Positions 13,401-28,400 of a stretch of 64,000 bases of DNA are shown one piece after another. This DNA is from Caprella mutica (taxonomy: Eukaryota > Arthropoda > Malacostraca > Amphipoda > Caprellidae): assembly GCA_947561585.1 (NCBI GenBank), contig CANNZV010000426.1, positions 1 to 64,000 of the forward strand, read 5' to 3'. Position 1 is the stretch's first letter; each line of letters starts with the position of its first letter. A program made the position numbers and the translations under genes. The notes beneath the pieces are model-generated. The model did not search any database, was not told the origin of the DNA, and saw nothing but the letters and a program-made list of their open reading frames with translations.

Positions 13401-16400
13401 ACTGATGTTCAAGATCACGCCTAATAAATTAATTCAACTTCATCCATCCCATTGCAAGTCATTGGAACCTCATCCAACTATATTCATCCTTAAATACATA
13501 AATTAAGTATTTAGTTTTATTTGCATTTATTGTAATTTTATAAGCTGTTTGCCAGAAATTTTATGGCTGACCATTTATAAAGATATGTACAGTGTATGAT
13601 TTATTCAGGGAAAAGAGTCACTGTGATAATGTACTATCAGAGAAAAGTCACTGTGGTGATGTACTATCAGAGAAAAGAGTCACTGTGATGATGTACTAGC
13701 TATCAGAGAAAAGTCACTGTGATAATGTACTATCAGAGAAAAGTCACTGTGGTGATGTACTATCAGAGAAAAGAGTCACTGTGATGATGTACTAGCTATC
13801 AGAGAAAAGTCACTGTGATGATTTACTATCAGAGAAAAGTCACTGTGATGATGTACTATCAGAGAAAAGAGTCACAGTGATGATGTACTATCAGAGAAAA
13901 GTCACTGTAATGATGTACTATCAGAGAAAAGAGTCACAGTGATGATGTACTATCAGAGAAAAGAGTCACAGTGATGATGTACTATCAGAGAAAAGAGTCA
14001 CAGTGGTGATGTACTATCAGAGAAAAGAGTCACAGTGATGATGTACTTACAGAGAAAAGTCACTGTGATGATGTACTATCAGAGAAAAGAGTCACAGTGG
14101 TGATGTACTATCAGAGAAAAGAGTCACAGTGGTGATGTACTATCAGAGAAAAGAGTCAACAAAGTGGTGATGTACTATCAGAGAAAAGAGTCACTGTGGT
14201 GATGTCACTGTTGCATGCCAATTTCACAAATCACAGTTTTCTAATCACCCATTATTTTTAAATCTTACATTTTTGTTGCCGTGCACCCAGACTAATTATA
14301 TAATATCTACAAGCATTAGCTTCTTACAGCGCAGTTTCTCTTTTTGGAAATGTGAAATTAGTAATACTTACAATCATGATTTAGTTGAAATTATTTGATA
14401 ATGCTTTCCAAGTAGTTATTGTATCAAAGAAACAATACAGGTCTTATATTACTCCCTGAGGAACCAATTGCTTTTTGAAAACATCGGAGGATGCAGTCTC
14501 CTTCCAGTTAAATGGGTCCATAACTTATAGATATAATATAGTGATCCTATAGTCAAGATGTAGAGGAAAAATAATTACCACAATAAAATTCACTATAAAT
14601 TTTTCTAGTGTCCGAGTATTTGCAGTGTTTGTATCCTTTTATTTTACCGATAAAAAGGTATCTTTATCAAGCGCAGTTATGGTTATGCTTCATTTTAAAT
14701 ATTGTGGGAGAAAATAGCCATCTCTGATATTTGATTTAAATCAATATTCACAAAGTGTACTTCAACCTTTATAAGTTGCGAAGAATTAGCTACAATCCTG
14801 TATTTTTTAGGTGATATCGAAGCCTATATTCTTTCTTACGATTAACCACAAAATGGACAATGTCTGACCTGGTCCGCTTTCTGTCATAATTAATTACATT
14901 ATGAGACGCGAAGATATGAATTGATGCCATTGATATAAACAGTATCAATTTTTATAGTAGGTACTCTCACTTTACATAATAATTAGTATAACAAGTTTAT
15001 TTTACTTCTCTGGTCTATTTTTTAAATAACTTTTAGCCCCCAAGGGCTCTATCCTGAAAATGTCTGTGGTGAATGGAAGAGAAAGAAGGGTGGCATCCCT
15101 TGGTCCCCGAACTGTAGTAATTTGGATTATGAATTGTCTTTTTTTCATTTTTTTTAACGCTACTTTTAGTTTTGATGATTTCGCTAGTGTTATTTTCTTC
15201 AACTACGACGTCTTAGATTTTGTGTTAGGTAGACTCGTTGGCTTTATTTACTAAATAGTTCTACAAACTGAAGAACCTTTAGCAGTCTTTGGTGTATTTC
15301 TTTTGAAATGACGATAATGTGTTAAGAACCTTTGTTAATTAGATTTCAGTTAAAGATATTGAGTTAGCTATGTAAGATACTCAACTTATTTGCGGGTATG
15401 AAACTTTTTAATAAACTAAGGAGAACATGGTCCCTATTTTCTGGTCAAAAGACTGAAATTGATATCGTGAAACTAATTTCCTTTCTGACATCTTCTTCCA
15501 GTCCATTGTACTTAATTTCCTGATTTTCATATCAGGACATTAAACCCCTACTAAATTAATGACTATAATTCACATGATATATTTATAGTTAAGTAAATAA
15601 ATGTTATGATATTAACTTATAGTTATAGATAAAACATTGTATTAATTTTAAAAAAGGTAGCCACATCAAATTTAAGTGGTATCTGAAAACGAGTCTGATT
15701 CTTATAATTTACATTTACTTATTTATTTCCATCTATTTTATTCAAATACCGTCTTCCAAAGAGACATTATAGCTTCATTTCTGTGAATATGTTTCATGTA
15801 ATTTCTCCTAGCGATACAGCAGCTTCTTACAGTTTTATCTTATCGAACAAAAGGCCTGATAAGAATTCCATCTTCACACTTTATTTCAACGAGTACATTC
15901 TGCCCATGATTAGATAGAGTTGAAATGTTCTCCTACTGATGTAATAACTTTATTTTCTATTACATTAAAAAATTGAATAAACTCAGTATCTTAATTTGTT
16001 ATATTGAAATGATTATTGAATTATTCGAAAGTAATTTATCTTTTTAAATGCCAATATAAATCAAGTGATGAGAGTTCCCATTTAAGCGCTATTAACTACT
16101 TAATAAATAAATAGAAGTACATTAACGTTACCCAGATCAAAAGATTAGGTCTTATCAAAAGTAGATTGAAAGTTTCTTCATGTTACTCCTTATCGTTAAT
16201 ATAACTGATAAGTAACATTAAAAATAACACTTACCGTTTTTATATTGCATGGTATTTTTAAAAACATTTACCATTTCGATAATGATAATTATTCACTTGA
16301 TCATGTTTATCGTTTTTTAGTGGATAGCGCTAAAGTTTTACTCTCGTACATTTCATATATTTTATTTTCACCTCTTCATTTTCCTCTTCAATCCTTGAGT

Positions 16401-19400
16401 GCAGCCACCGGTGCTTATGTTACTTTTGCCGTCATGAGCTTTAAAATGAATTTATAGTAAATATTTAAAAGCTTTTAAAACACTGAAAAAGTTAAAGGTA
16501 TTTTCAGCTGAACTACTACCTAATTAAATTTTTTTTTTTCGATGAAATACTTGGTGGGTTTCTTTGATGATAGTAAATTCGTAGTTTAAAAGTCTCCAAT
16601 GCAAGTAAAATAACACTACTCATCAGCACATTAGTGAAGAAATAATGCTTCGTCAGTAATAATAATAATAAATCTCCCTCACTTTACCCATACGCAGTAT
16701 TTGAATATTCTGGACACTGTTTTGATACATCATGGGAGGGGGGGGGGGTGACAGGGGGGTCTACTCATCGGTCTGGGGGTTTTGAACATTATTGCCGATC
16801 CCCCCCCCCCCCTATTAGTCCCAGGGCTACATCTTGGTAGGCCTTCTTTTTGTTATATTGTAAGTTTTGTTTAGTTTGACGCCCTTTTTCTTCAGCTTCC
16901 CTTTGTATCTTTCCTCAATTTCTTCTTCTTATTTCCTCTTCCTTCTGCCTTGCTATATCCATGGATAAGCAGACTGACTGTGTAGGTCTCATATCCATGG
17001 GTAAGCAGACTGACTGTGTAGGTCTCATATCCATGGGTAAGCAGACTGACTGTGTCTCATATCCATGGGTAAGCAGACTGTCTGTGTAGGTCTCTTATCC
17101 ATGGGTAAGCAGACTGACTGTGTAGGTCTCTTATCCATGGGTAAGCAGACTGACTGTGTAGGTCTGTTATCCATGGGTAAGCAGACTGACTGTGTAGGTC
17201 TCTTATCCATGGGTAAGCAGACTGACTGTGTAGGTCTCTTATCCATGGGTAAGCAGACTGACTGTGTAGGTCTCTTATCCATGGGAAAGCAGACTGACTG
17301 TGTAGGTCTCTTATCCATGGGTAAGCAGACTGACTGTGTAGGTCTCTTATCCATGGGAAAGCAGACTGACTGTGTAGGTCTCTTATCCATGGGTAAGCAG
17401 ACTGACTGTGTAGGTCTGTTATCCATGGGTAAGCAGACTGACTGTGTAGGTCTCTTATCCATGGGTGTCTATTCTTGCCATCCATGCGCTGGGTCGACAT
17501 TGTTACCTGTGGTAACCGTGCATAGAGCGTACTTTCACTGTCCCCTCTTTTAAGAAGGCCTTCTTCTCTTCATGTCTCTTTGGATCACCTCGTAGTGGAT
17601 AGGGACAACTTTTAAACACCGAAAATAATAATAATTTGATACATCATGGATATGAACTATACATTAAAGAGTAAAGATTTTCAAAGTATGTTACTGTACT
17701 CTCTTTATAAGTTTATATTATATCGAAATTAAATAAAAATGTAACTGTAAAGTTTAACACTGTCAAACTTCTCATCCGATGAACAGTAAGAAATTTTGGC
17801 GAATCATACGATGTCACGAAGCGTTTTTTTTAATGCTTCACTATAAAAATCTGGTAAAACTGCCTAAAATATATCTCATGCTTCCTATCTAAAATTGCCC
17901 TGTTTTCCTGGGCAAGCCTTTAGTTATGATATCGTAACCCTGTTTTCCTGGGCAAGCCTGTAGTTATGATATCGTAACCCTGTTTTCCTGGGCAAGCCTG
18001 TAGTTATATCCTAACCCTGTTTTCCTGGGCAAGCCTGTAGTTATGATATCCTAACCCTGTTCTCCTGGGCAAGCCTGTAGTTATGATATCCTAACCCTGT
18101 TCTCCTGGGCAAGCCTGTAGTTATGATATCCTAACCCTGTTTTCCTATAGGCAAGCCTGTAGTTATGATATCCTAACCCTGTTCTCCTGGGCAAGCCTGT
18201 AGTTATGATATCCTAACCCTGTTTTCCTATAGGCAAGCCTGTAGTTATGATATCCTAACTTCTCTCTCTTCCCTTCTTTTTTGTGTCTATCTCGCGACAT
18301 ATCCTCTCTCTCTCTCTCCCTTGCAAAGATAACACTTCTTATCGCGTCTCATTTGTAGTGTTATCTAATCACTCGAGAGCTCAGCTAACTCTGCGTCCCA
18401 ATAAGTTCTATCTGATAGCACCGTGCTAAAATAGAAAGCCTTTATTTGAACTAGAGCTGCAATCTCTCAAATTACCCTATGTGCTCTTTAGGGGAACCGT
18501 ACACACGCAGGCTTTTTCAAGTCTTTCCACCAGACTTTTTGCTAAGCTACACATATTTTTCCACGAAACTTTTGAATCATATAAGAAGAAACATTAAAAT
18601 AATTATACCTTCAGGTATCATGAATACTAACAAAAATAACCAATAATTATATCGTTTTTTTCCTATATTTTTTAAAAGTCTCGTGAAAAAAGTAGGTGGG
18701 GCTTAGCAAAAAGTCTGGTTGAAGGACTTAAAAACCTGCCTTTGTACGGCCTTTGAACTATAAGTCTCTAAATAGTGCACCAAGAAAGGTTTTCAATTAT
18801 AGTTCTTAGCAATGATGTTTCGGTCTTTTTTTCTTGACAGTTTTTGCTTTCTTTTCGATTTGGTTTACTTAATTTGTGGTTGACTGCTCATGTTGTAAAC
18901 CGATTTGGTGTCCAAATTATTCATAGAATGGTATATTCCTCTATAAAATATACTAACTATTCTTGTATAACTCCTCTGTAATGAATCTAGAGTCCTGAGT
19001 AAAGTACTACTTCGAATAGTGAACAAATATTCTTTACTTTCCATAAAGTGGCCATTAGTTTTAGGTAACTGATGGCCATTTATGGCAGACTGAAGTAGTT
19101 CCTTACTCGGGACCCAAGATTCGCTGTACACTCACTATTCACTGTAGAGAAGTTCTACTGAATACCTTATAGTTTTTACTATACTTAAATTGCTCTAACA
19201 AATGGTGATTTGAATTATTTTTTTAATAAATAACAAGAAAATAATCGCTAATGAAAATGATCATTCAGCTTCATTTTTTTTATCATGAGTATTTCTAAAA
19301 ATTAATTTTCTTATTTCAATAAAATATCCTTTTGTTTCAAGTAATATTTCCCACAAGATACGTTGATGCATTAGCGATATATTCAATTACTTCATTTTTG

Positions 19401-22400
19401 ATTTTACTAAATATTTGCTGTTGATTTTATTAGGTAATTGTTTTATTCCATTTAATAATAAATAAGATAACCGATTGTTCGTTTTTTTAGATTTAATATG
19501 AGTTATTTCGCAAAGAAATTCATCTTTCTCTTTGAATTGTTAAATTAGTAGCTTTTTGCTACATCATTATTGACACCAGAGCGTATATATTCACTTTATT
19601 ATGTCATTTTAACTATCTCTCTATATGTACTCAAACTACTTGTTCATAATTGATAAATAAATATAATTTTGGTTTGTCTTTTCCGGTGGATATTTCTGGT
19701 TAAAGTTATTTCATTGTACGTCGGAAACATTCAATAGATATTCTCACCATATCTAGATAACTCTAGTGTATTCCTCTCCTAGAAGATATATATATATTTG
19801 TTAGTGAGTGTTCTTCCAACATTGATAAGAAATGCCTACTCATATGTTATTAAATTCTTATCTAAACTTTGACTGGCCTTGGTACGTTATAAGCATCTGA
19901 TTTTGGTTATTTATTTTCTATGTATTGTAACAACTAATCTATTTGCTTATAAAAGAAATATCCCTATTAAAATTATTATCATTCCTAAAGCCTTATATCC
20001 ATGTGAACCTAACCAATAACGATATGAATATGAAAAGATATCTTACTGATGATAATGTTTAATATTTTATTAATATTTCAACATAACCCCAGCAAATGGG
20101 GTGTTTTATATATTATGGAACAGTTCATATGGTTCTAACTTCTGAAATGTTTGCTCTGTGGAGAATATTGGCCCCTATTGATGTATTGAACGAGCCCTCA
20201 TGCTGAGTACTGCAGTGTCATGCTGAATACACACTGTAGAGTGATATGCTTTAGTCTCCTTTTAGTGTTGTAATGATCACAGTCACTGCAGTCTCATATA
20301 CAGGGGTTGGACAAATAAAATAATTGTGCCACAAATACTCATTAATATTGAGATACGGAAATTGAGGGGGCCATTCCATATGTTCCAGCTCAGGTTTTGT
20401 GGTCCTTGCACTAATTCATCCGCTTCTCAACGTTTCGAAAAAAAGCCCTGATGGCGGTGCTTTCATGGTATTCAACTTTGTGGAGCACACGACGAGAACA
20501 GTTTTTGGTAGGAACTGGATTGCTTGATGCTGATTCAACTCTGCACACTTCTTAGTCCCCGTAATTTGCTGGTTTTTCCTCAAAATGCGGTTTAATTATC
20601 ACATATCTTCTCGATATGATAGCTCTCGAAATAAAAGCTTTGTGGTTTTGGTAGATACTCGAAAATCATACCTTTCCGGTGTCGATATTTTTCTTTTTTT
20701 CAAAGTCATTTGGTCATTCTTTCTAACTAAATGTAAAATAAATCTGGAAAACAATGAAAAATATACAATTGTGTAGCAAGAACAGTCTATTCACAGTGAA
20801 TATATTGCATAATGAAACTCGTATAGATATTTTGGATAAAACAGGATTTTTAAGAAGATATTCATTTCCAACCCCTGTACTTCAGTCTATCTAATGTTGC
20901 AATCGTCGCAGCCACTGCAACTCCTTCCTTCACAGCTCGTGCTAGTTACTCAGTCTTTGAGATTCACTTTAAGTTGTAAGTAATTTTTATTTGTCTAATC
21001 CTTAATTACTGACTCTAGTCACGTACTTTCTACCATCTTTATATATACTCAGTAATGCTGGTAAGAAGCATCACATCATCGACATGATTGATATGAAGTA
21101 TGTTACGATTGACACTCCGTGATTGATATCTGGTGCAAACCAATCACACCAGTTGTTATACGATTGTCATTCTTTCCACATTGATTGGCCTCTGATCCAG
21201 ACCAATCAATAATTAAAATAATACAACGTGTCAATTCCTATTGAATATTTTATTGACCATAGTAATGTATGTATTTTTTACCAACGACGTGAATATTTAT
21301 AATGAATATCATAGGAATTATGCGATATCTGTATGAGCTGTGTGGTATCTATATGAGCTGTGTGGTTTCTATATGAGCTGTGTGTGGTTTCTGTATGAGC
21401 TGTGTGGTATCTGTATGAGCTGTGTGTGGTTTCTGTATGAGCTGTGTGTGGTTTCTGTATGAGCTGTGTGTGGTTTCTGTATGAGCTGTGTGGTATCTGT
21501 ATGAGCTGTGTGTGGTATCTGTATGAGCTGTGTGTGGTATCTGTATGAGCTGTGTGGTTTCTGTATGAGCTGTGTGGCTTCTGTATGAGCTGTGTGTGGT
21601 ATCTGTATGAGCTGTGTGTGGTATCTGTATGAGCTGTGTGGTTTCTGTATGAGCTGTGTGGTTTCTGTATGAGCTATGTGTGGTTTCTGTATGAGCTGTG
21701 TGTGGTATCTGTATGAGCTGTGTGTGGTTTCTGTATGAGCTGTGTGGTTTCTGTATGAGCTGTGTGGTTTCTGTATGAGCTGTGTGGTTTCTGTATGAGC
21801 TGTGTGGTTTCTGTATGAGCTGTGTGGTTTCTGTATGAGCTGTGTGGTTTCTGTATGAGCTGTGTGGTTTCTATATGAGCTGTGTGGTTTCTGTATGAGC
21901 TGTGTGGTTTCTGTATGAGCTGTGTGGTTTCTATATGAGCTGTGTGGTTTCTGTATGAGCTGTGTGGTTTCTGTATGAGCTGTGTGGTTTCTATATGAGC
22001 TGTGTGGTTTCTGTATGAGCTGTGTGTGGTTTCTGTATGAGCTGTGTGTGGTATCTGTATGAGCTGTGTGTGGTTTCTGTATGAGCTGTGTGTGGTTTCT
22101 ATATGAGCTGTGTGTGGTTTCTGTATGAGCTGTGTGTGGTATCTGTATGAGCTGTGTGTGGTATCTGTATGAGCTATGTGTGGTTTCTGTATGAGCTGTG
22201 TGGTTTCTATATGAGCTGTGTGGTTTCTATATGAGCTGTGTGTGGTATCTGTATGAGCTGTGTGTGGTTTCTGTATGAGCTGTGTGGTTTCTGTATGAGC
22301 TGTGTGTGGTTTCTATATGAGCTGTGTGTGGTTTCTGTATGAGCTGTGTGTGGTTTCTGTATGAGCTATGTGTGGTTTCTGTATGAGCTGTGTGGTTTCT

Positions 22401-25400
22401 ATATGAGCTGTGTGTGGTTTCTGTATGAGCTGTGTGTGGTTTCTGTATGAGCTGTGTGGTTTCTGTATGAGCTGTGTTGTTTCTGTATGAGCTGTGTATT
22501 CCTATGGAATAAATAAATGAATTTTATTTCCCTCATTAACTACTGCTAAATAATTCAAATTTTTATCATTTATATCTTTACATGTGTCAAACATACATTA
22601 TTTTCCTGTTATTCTAATACGTATTATGTAACTCAATTAATATTTGTTTTTATTTCATGCATAAATCTCTCTATCTGTACTTGATACCAGTTATTTATTC
22701 AGTTTTTACATGAATTATTCTTTCTTTATTCAAAATATTATATTTCTGTTCTAATGTCTTGATTTGGGTTGGTTGCACTTTAAAATTTCTATTTTGTAAC
22801 AAATAAACTTTGTGTGTTTTAAATTTTGAGTGCAAGTTTCACATCATCGGTCATTGCACATTGACGTTCAATTGGTTGGAAATGAAATTAATTTTTCCTA
22901 AATTAGAATTATTCAACCGATGGTGTGACATGACCGATGAATCATAACTTATAAACATGTTAAAATGCGCCTTGTATGTTTGCTGTTTCTACTGCTGTAC
23001 TATCAAAGAAAAGACTCCCTAATTTCTCAAATAACAGTTTTCTAATTTCCTATTATTTACCAATCTTACACATTTGTCATCTTCTACCCAGATTACAAGC
23101 ATTACAATTATAATTTTTTTTATAGATTTGTAAAATGCTCAAAAATAATTACGGATACACTTTTCTTTGACTGTACACCTACTGCTCTGATTGCAAAGAG
23201 TGATTTACTTGTGGTTGTTGTTTTTTCACTTTTTGTGTTTTCGTCCTGAAGACTCTCCTGAAGAAGAAGCTGACGCAGCAGAAGAACCTCCACCAGCAGG
23301 AGATACGGACACTACTCTCTAGGAGTGACTCTGCTACTATCAGTGAGTACCGAGGGGATACAAATGAAAGTAGCTAACAATTAGTGCACAGTTCCACATC
23401 TTCCATCATATAGGAAATAAATATTAATTTTAAAAGAGAAATTGTATGATCGAAGATGTGGAACTGTCTGACATTTCATATTACCCTAACTATTTGTTAA
23501 AGTAGAAGTACGGGAAAAATAGCACTGTAATTCTAATTTCAGAGTTTCATTTTGGTACCACAGTTAGAACTTAGAAGGTTTTTATTTCACAAGTGTTCGT
23601 AAATGCTGATGTACTATCATAGGAAAAAGTCTATGTCTGATGTACTATTGAAGAGATAACCTCTATATGATGTCAATTTCACTAATCACAGTTATTTTTT
23701 ATTTTTCAAAACATGACAAATTGGTTGTCGTTCACTTAGACCAATTTAACAATCCTAGAAGCATTAATATGATTTGGTAAATGTTCAATAGTACAAAGTT
23801 AAAGTCAGGTACTCATATATGTGACTGTATAGTGTACACACAAAGGCACATACAGTGTATGATGAATGTGAAACATAGATGTACAAATATAGTCTCTACA
23901 GCACTCTATAATGAGACACTTGGCTTCTTAAACTAGCTTTGAAAAGGTATAGCAAGAATCTGACTAACTACCTCCTACAGTAATATGATGTACATACAAT
24001 CTAAACTAATTCGAAGGTTTTAATTTTCTATTTTGAAATATAAGAAACATTAGATACATTTCTATCTAACAGTCAAATAGATTCGTAGTATGGAAACTAC
24101 AACTGCTACAAAGTAGTCTATAAATCCGTGTAGACAACTACGTTACTTATGCTATGCTGCCTTTTATTCTATTTTCTTCTTGTGTTTTCTAGTTATTATA
24201 GATATATATTTATTTATAATCTATGTATCTTTAAATAGGTACGGTTCCAAAAATGGTAAAGTCAAGTAGAGGCATGTTCATCAATTATCGACTATCAAAA
24301 AAAGAATACTTTGAATAATTTCAAGTTCTTTCAAATAATAAAGCATTGTCCTTTCTAAGGTTGCAAGTCTCTTCAATTTAGACATCTTTTTGACATTTCT
24401 CGATTAGAATTAAAAACTTAATATTTAGGTGTTTTTCAATTCATGTTTTTCAATATTTTCAATGGGCGAAATATTTTAGTTTATTTCGTGTGAAATATTT
24501 AATAGATGTATTTTGCTTTAGTATCTAAACATTCGTTAAATTCCCCTGTTCCCCCAGTCTCAACCCCCATCCCCCCAGTCTAGGACTCTCACCCCATTCT
24601 GTTTTCTCTTCACAGGTGGTAGTACACCAGACAGATGTCCGCACACCTGCACTGCTGCCGAGACTCAGGTAAGGGAGGGGGGGAGCTACAAATTATACAG
24701 CCCGTACCCCCATGGGGTGAGTTACGAATTATCGAACAGTTCTACATCTTCGTTCATATAAGATTTTTATTTAACTTTTTATTTCAATTGGTATTCATGA
24801 TACCTGTAGGTATCAATGTACCTTTATTTTTATCCATGATACCTGCGGGTATCTTGGATACCAATTGAATAACATATTAAAATGTCAAATTATTTTTCTT
24901 TTTTTCTTACGTGATTCCTTTTCTCTTACGTGATCGCATATATGTAACTGCTCGATAATCTCTAACTTACTCTGTTGTATGGTTGCACACTATTTATCTA
25001 CATCCTAATTTAAAGTGGGTATTGTAGCTACATTATAAATATACTCATTGGTTATTATCATCCACAATTCACGAATGATTATAACAAGTTGCCTGGATTA
25101 TTAGATTATTTTCCAGTTGCTTAGTGTAACTATTTTATTATTATCATAAAGGTAATAATATAAAGCATAATTTGGTTAACATTTTTGCTATAGTTCTTCA
25201 TTTAAAGGTTTGTATCTTGTATTCTCTGTTTATTTAATCGTTTTCCATGTGTGATTTTCGAATTTTTTATTTGCACTTGTGAGTTCTTTAAAAATTTCTA
25301 TATTCCTCGTTAAACTTCTAATGTTTTCTCAATTGATTTGCTACTTTAAAGCTACAGTTAAGCACTGTCATAATTATTAAATATAGTATACTGACTTTAT

Positions 25401-28400
25401 GAACCATGATATTAAATGTAATTAAATTAGTACTGGAATATAACTTACAGTACCTTGTGTTGGTTTTAACTCACAGTACCTTGTGTTGGTTATAACTTAC
25501 AATACCTTGTGTTGGTTATAACTTACAGTACCTTGTGTTGGTTATAACTTACAGTACCTTGTGTTGGTTATAACTTACAGTACCTTGTGTTGGTTATAAC
25601 TTACAGTACCTTGTGTTGGTTATAACTTACAGTACCTTGTGTTGGTTATAACTTACAGTACCTTGTGTTGGTTATAACTTACAGTACCTTGTGTTGGTTA
25701 TAACTTACAGTACCTTGTGTTGGTTTTAACTCACAGTACCTTGTGTTGGTTATAACTTACAGTACCTTGTGTTGGTTATAACTTACAGTACCTTGTGTTG
25801 GTTATAACTTACAGTACCTTGTGTTGGAATACCATACATGTTGTGTTGAATTTCTATCACATTTAGCCAATGGTGTTATTTAACAGCATATTCTCTACTA
25901 ATATCCCAGTGTGTTTTCCCCATCATGTAGCATGTAACTCACTACAGTAATTACAGTGAGATGTGATGCTCTGCCGCCATTTTGTCACTAATTTATTCAC
26001 CTCAATTATCTACACTTATTACTCTTTATATGGCGACTGCTGTTTGAAAGTGATAGTAAGTGATATATATGTTGAAAGAGTAATGGTGGTTTTAAGAAAA
26101 TTCGGTTTCATTTTATAATGATTTTATTAAAGAACAATAATAGAAAAAGTTGAAATTATGAATACTAATATGTGTAGTTTATTTAACAAAAGCGGACAAT
26201 ATCAGTGATTGTTGTAAAATCATAGGTAACATTAGTAATTTTGACATTTATTTAACATGCGATTTGAGCGGAAAATCCGGTCTTTGAACTTTTGGCCGTT
26301 TGTGTGGATATTTTCAAAGTAATAGACAAGAATTACGAGATTGAAACTTTTCAGCCACCAGTGATAGTAGATGATGTATCTGCTACTAGAGTGATAGCAG
26401 ATGATGTATCTGCTACAAGAGTGATAGCAGATGATGTATCTGCTACAAGAGTGATAGCAGATGATGTATCTGCTACAAGAGTGATAGTAGATGATGTATC
26501 TGCTACAAGAGTGATAGTAGATGATGTATCTGCTACAAGAGTGATAGTAGATGATGTATCTGCTGCAAGAGTGATAGTAGATGATGTATCTGCTACAAGA
26601 GTGATAGCAGATGATGTATCTGCTACAAGAGTGATAGTAGATGATGTATCTGCTGCAAGAGTGATAGTAGATGATGTATCTGCTGCAAGAGTGATAGTAG
26701 ATGATGTATCTGCTGCAAGAGTGATAGTAGATGATGTATCTGCTGCAAGAGTGATAGTAGATGATGTATCTGCTGCAAGAGTGATAGTAGATGATGTATC
26801 TGCTACAAGAGTGATAGTAGATGATGTATCTGCTACAAGAGTGATAGTAGATGATGTATCTGCTACAAGAGTGATAGTAGATGATGTATCTGCTACAAGA
26901 GTGATAGTAGATGATGTATCTGCTACAAGAGTGATAGTAGATGATGTATCTGCTACAAGAGTGATAGTAGATGATGTATCTGCTACAAGAGTGATAGTAG
27001 ATGATGTATCTGCTACAAGAGTGCTAGTAGATGATGTATCTGCTACAAGAGTGATAGTAGATGATGTATCTGCTACAAGAGTGATAGTAGATGATGTATC
27101 TGCTACAAGAGTGATAGTAGATGATGTATCTGCTACAAGAGTGATAGTAGATGATGTATCTGCTACAAGAGTGATAGTAGATGATGTATCTGCTACAAGA
27201 GTGATAGTAGATGATGTATCTGCTACAAGAGTGATAGTAGATGATGTATCTGCTACAAGAGTGATAGTAGATGATGTATCTGCTACAAGAGTGATAGTAG
27301 ATGATGTATCTGCTACAAGAGTGATAGCAGATGATGTATCTGCTACAAGAGTGATAGTAGATGATGTATCTGCTACAAGAGTGATAGTAGATGATGTATC
27401 TGCTACAAGAGTGATAGTAGATGATGTATCTGCTACGAGAGTGATAGTAGATGATGTATCTGCTACAAGAGTGATAGTAGATGATGTATCTGCTACAAGA
27501 GTGATAGCAGATGATGTATCTGCTACAAGAGTGATAGCAGATGATGTATCTGCTACAAGAGTGATAGCAGATGATGTATCTGCTACGAGAGTGATAGCAG
27601 ATGATGTATCTGCTACGAGAGTGATAGCAGATGATGTATCTGCTACGAGAGTGATAGCAGATGATGTATCTGCTACGAGAGTGATAGCAGATGATGTATC
27701 TGCTACGAGAGTGATAGTAGATGATGTATCTGCTACGAGAGTGATAGTAGATGATGTATCTGCTACAAGAGTGATAGTAGATGATGTATCTGCTGCAAGA
27801 GTGATAGTAGATGATGTATCTGCTACAAGAGTGATAGTAGATGATGTATCTGCTACAAGAGTGATAGTAGATGATGTATCTGCTGCAAGAGTGATAGTAG
27901 ATGATGTATCTGCTGCAAGAGTGATAGTAGATGATGTATCTGCTGCAAGAGTGATAGTAGATGATGTATCTGCTGCAAGAGTGATAGTAGATGATGTATC
28001 TGCTACAAGAGTGATAGCAGATGATGTATCTGCTACAAGAGTGATAGCAGATGATGTATCTGCTACAAGAGTGATAGCAGATGATGTATCTGCTACAAGA
28101 GTGATAGCAGATGATGTATCTGCTACAAGAGTGATAGCAGATGATGTATCTGCTACAAGAGTGATAGCAGATGATGTATCTGCTACAAGAGTGATAGCAG
28201 ATGATGTATCTGCTACAAGAGTGATAGCAGATGATGTATCTGCTACAAGAGTGATAGCAGATGATGTATCTGCTACAAGAGTGATAGCAGATGATGTATC
28301 TGCTACAAGAGTGATAGCAGATGATGTATCTGCTACAAGAGTGATAGTAGATGATGTATCTGCTACAAGAGTGATAGTAGATGATGTATCTGCTACAAGA

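Noticed and set aside
16736..16815. G-quadruplex or regulatory meaning of the long G and C runs
   Set aside because: They are homopolymer runs at the 5' end of a retroposed insert; length is uncertain in assemblies and no further support exists.
17025..17553. Frames over the 36-bp array (MGKQTDCVGLLS repeats)
   Set aside because: 36 is divisible by three; the array sits in a retroposed non-coding insert.
18865..19131. 88-codon frame on the - strand as a gene
   Set aside because: No recognisable motif, no splice context, AT-rich surroundings; an open frame of this length can arise by chance or from old repeats.
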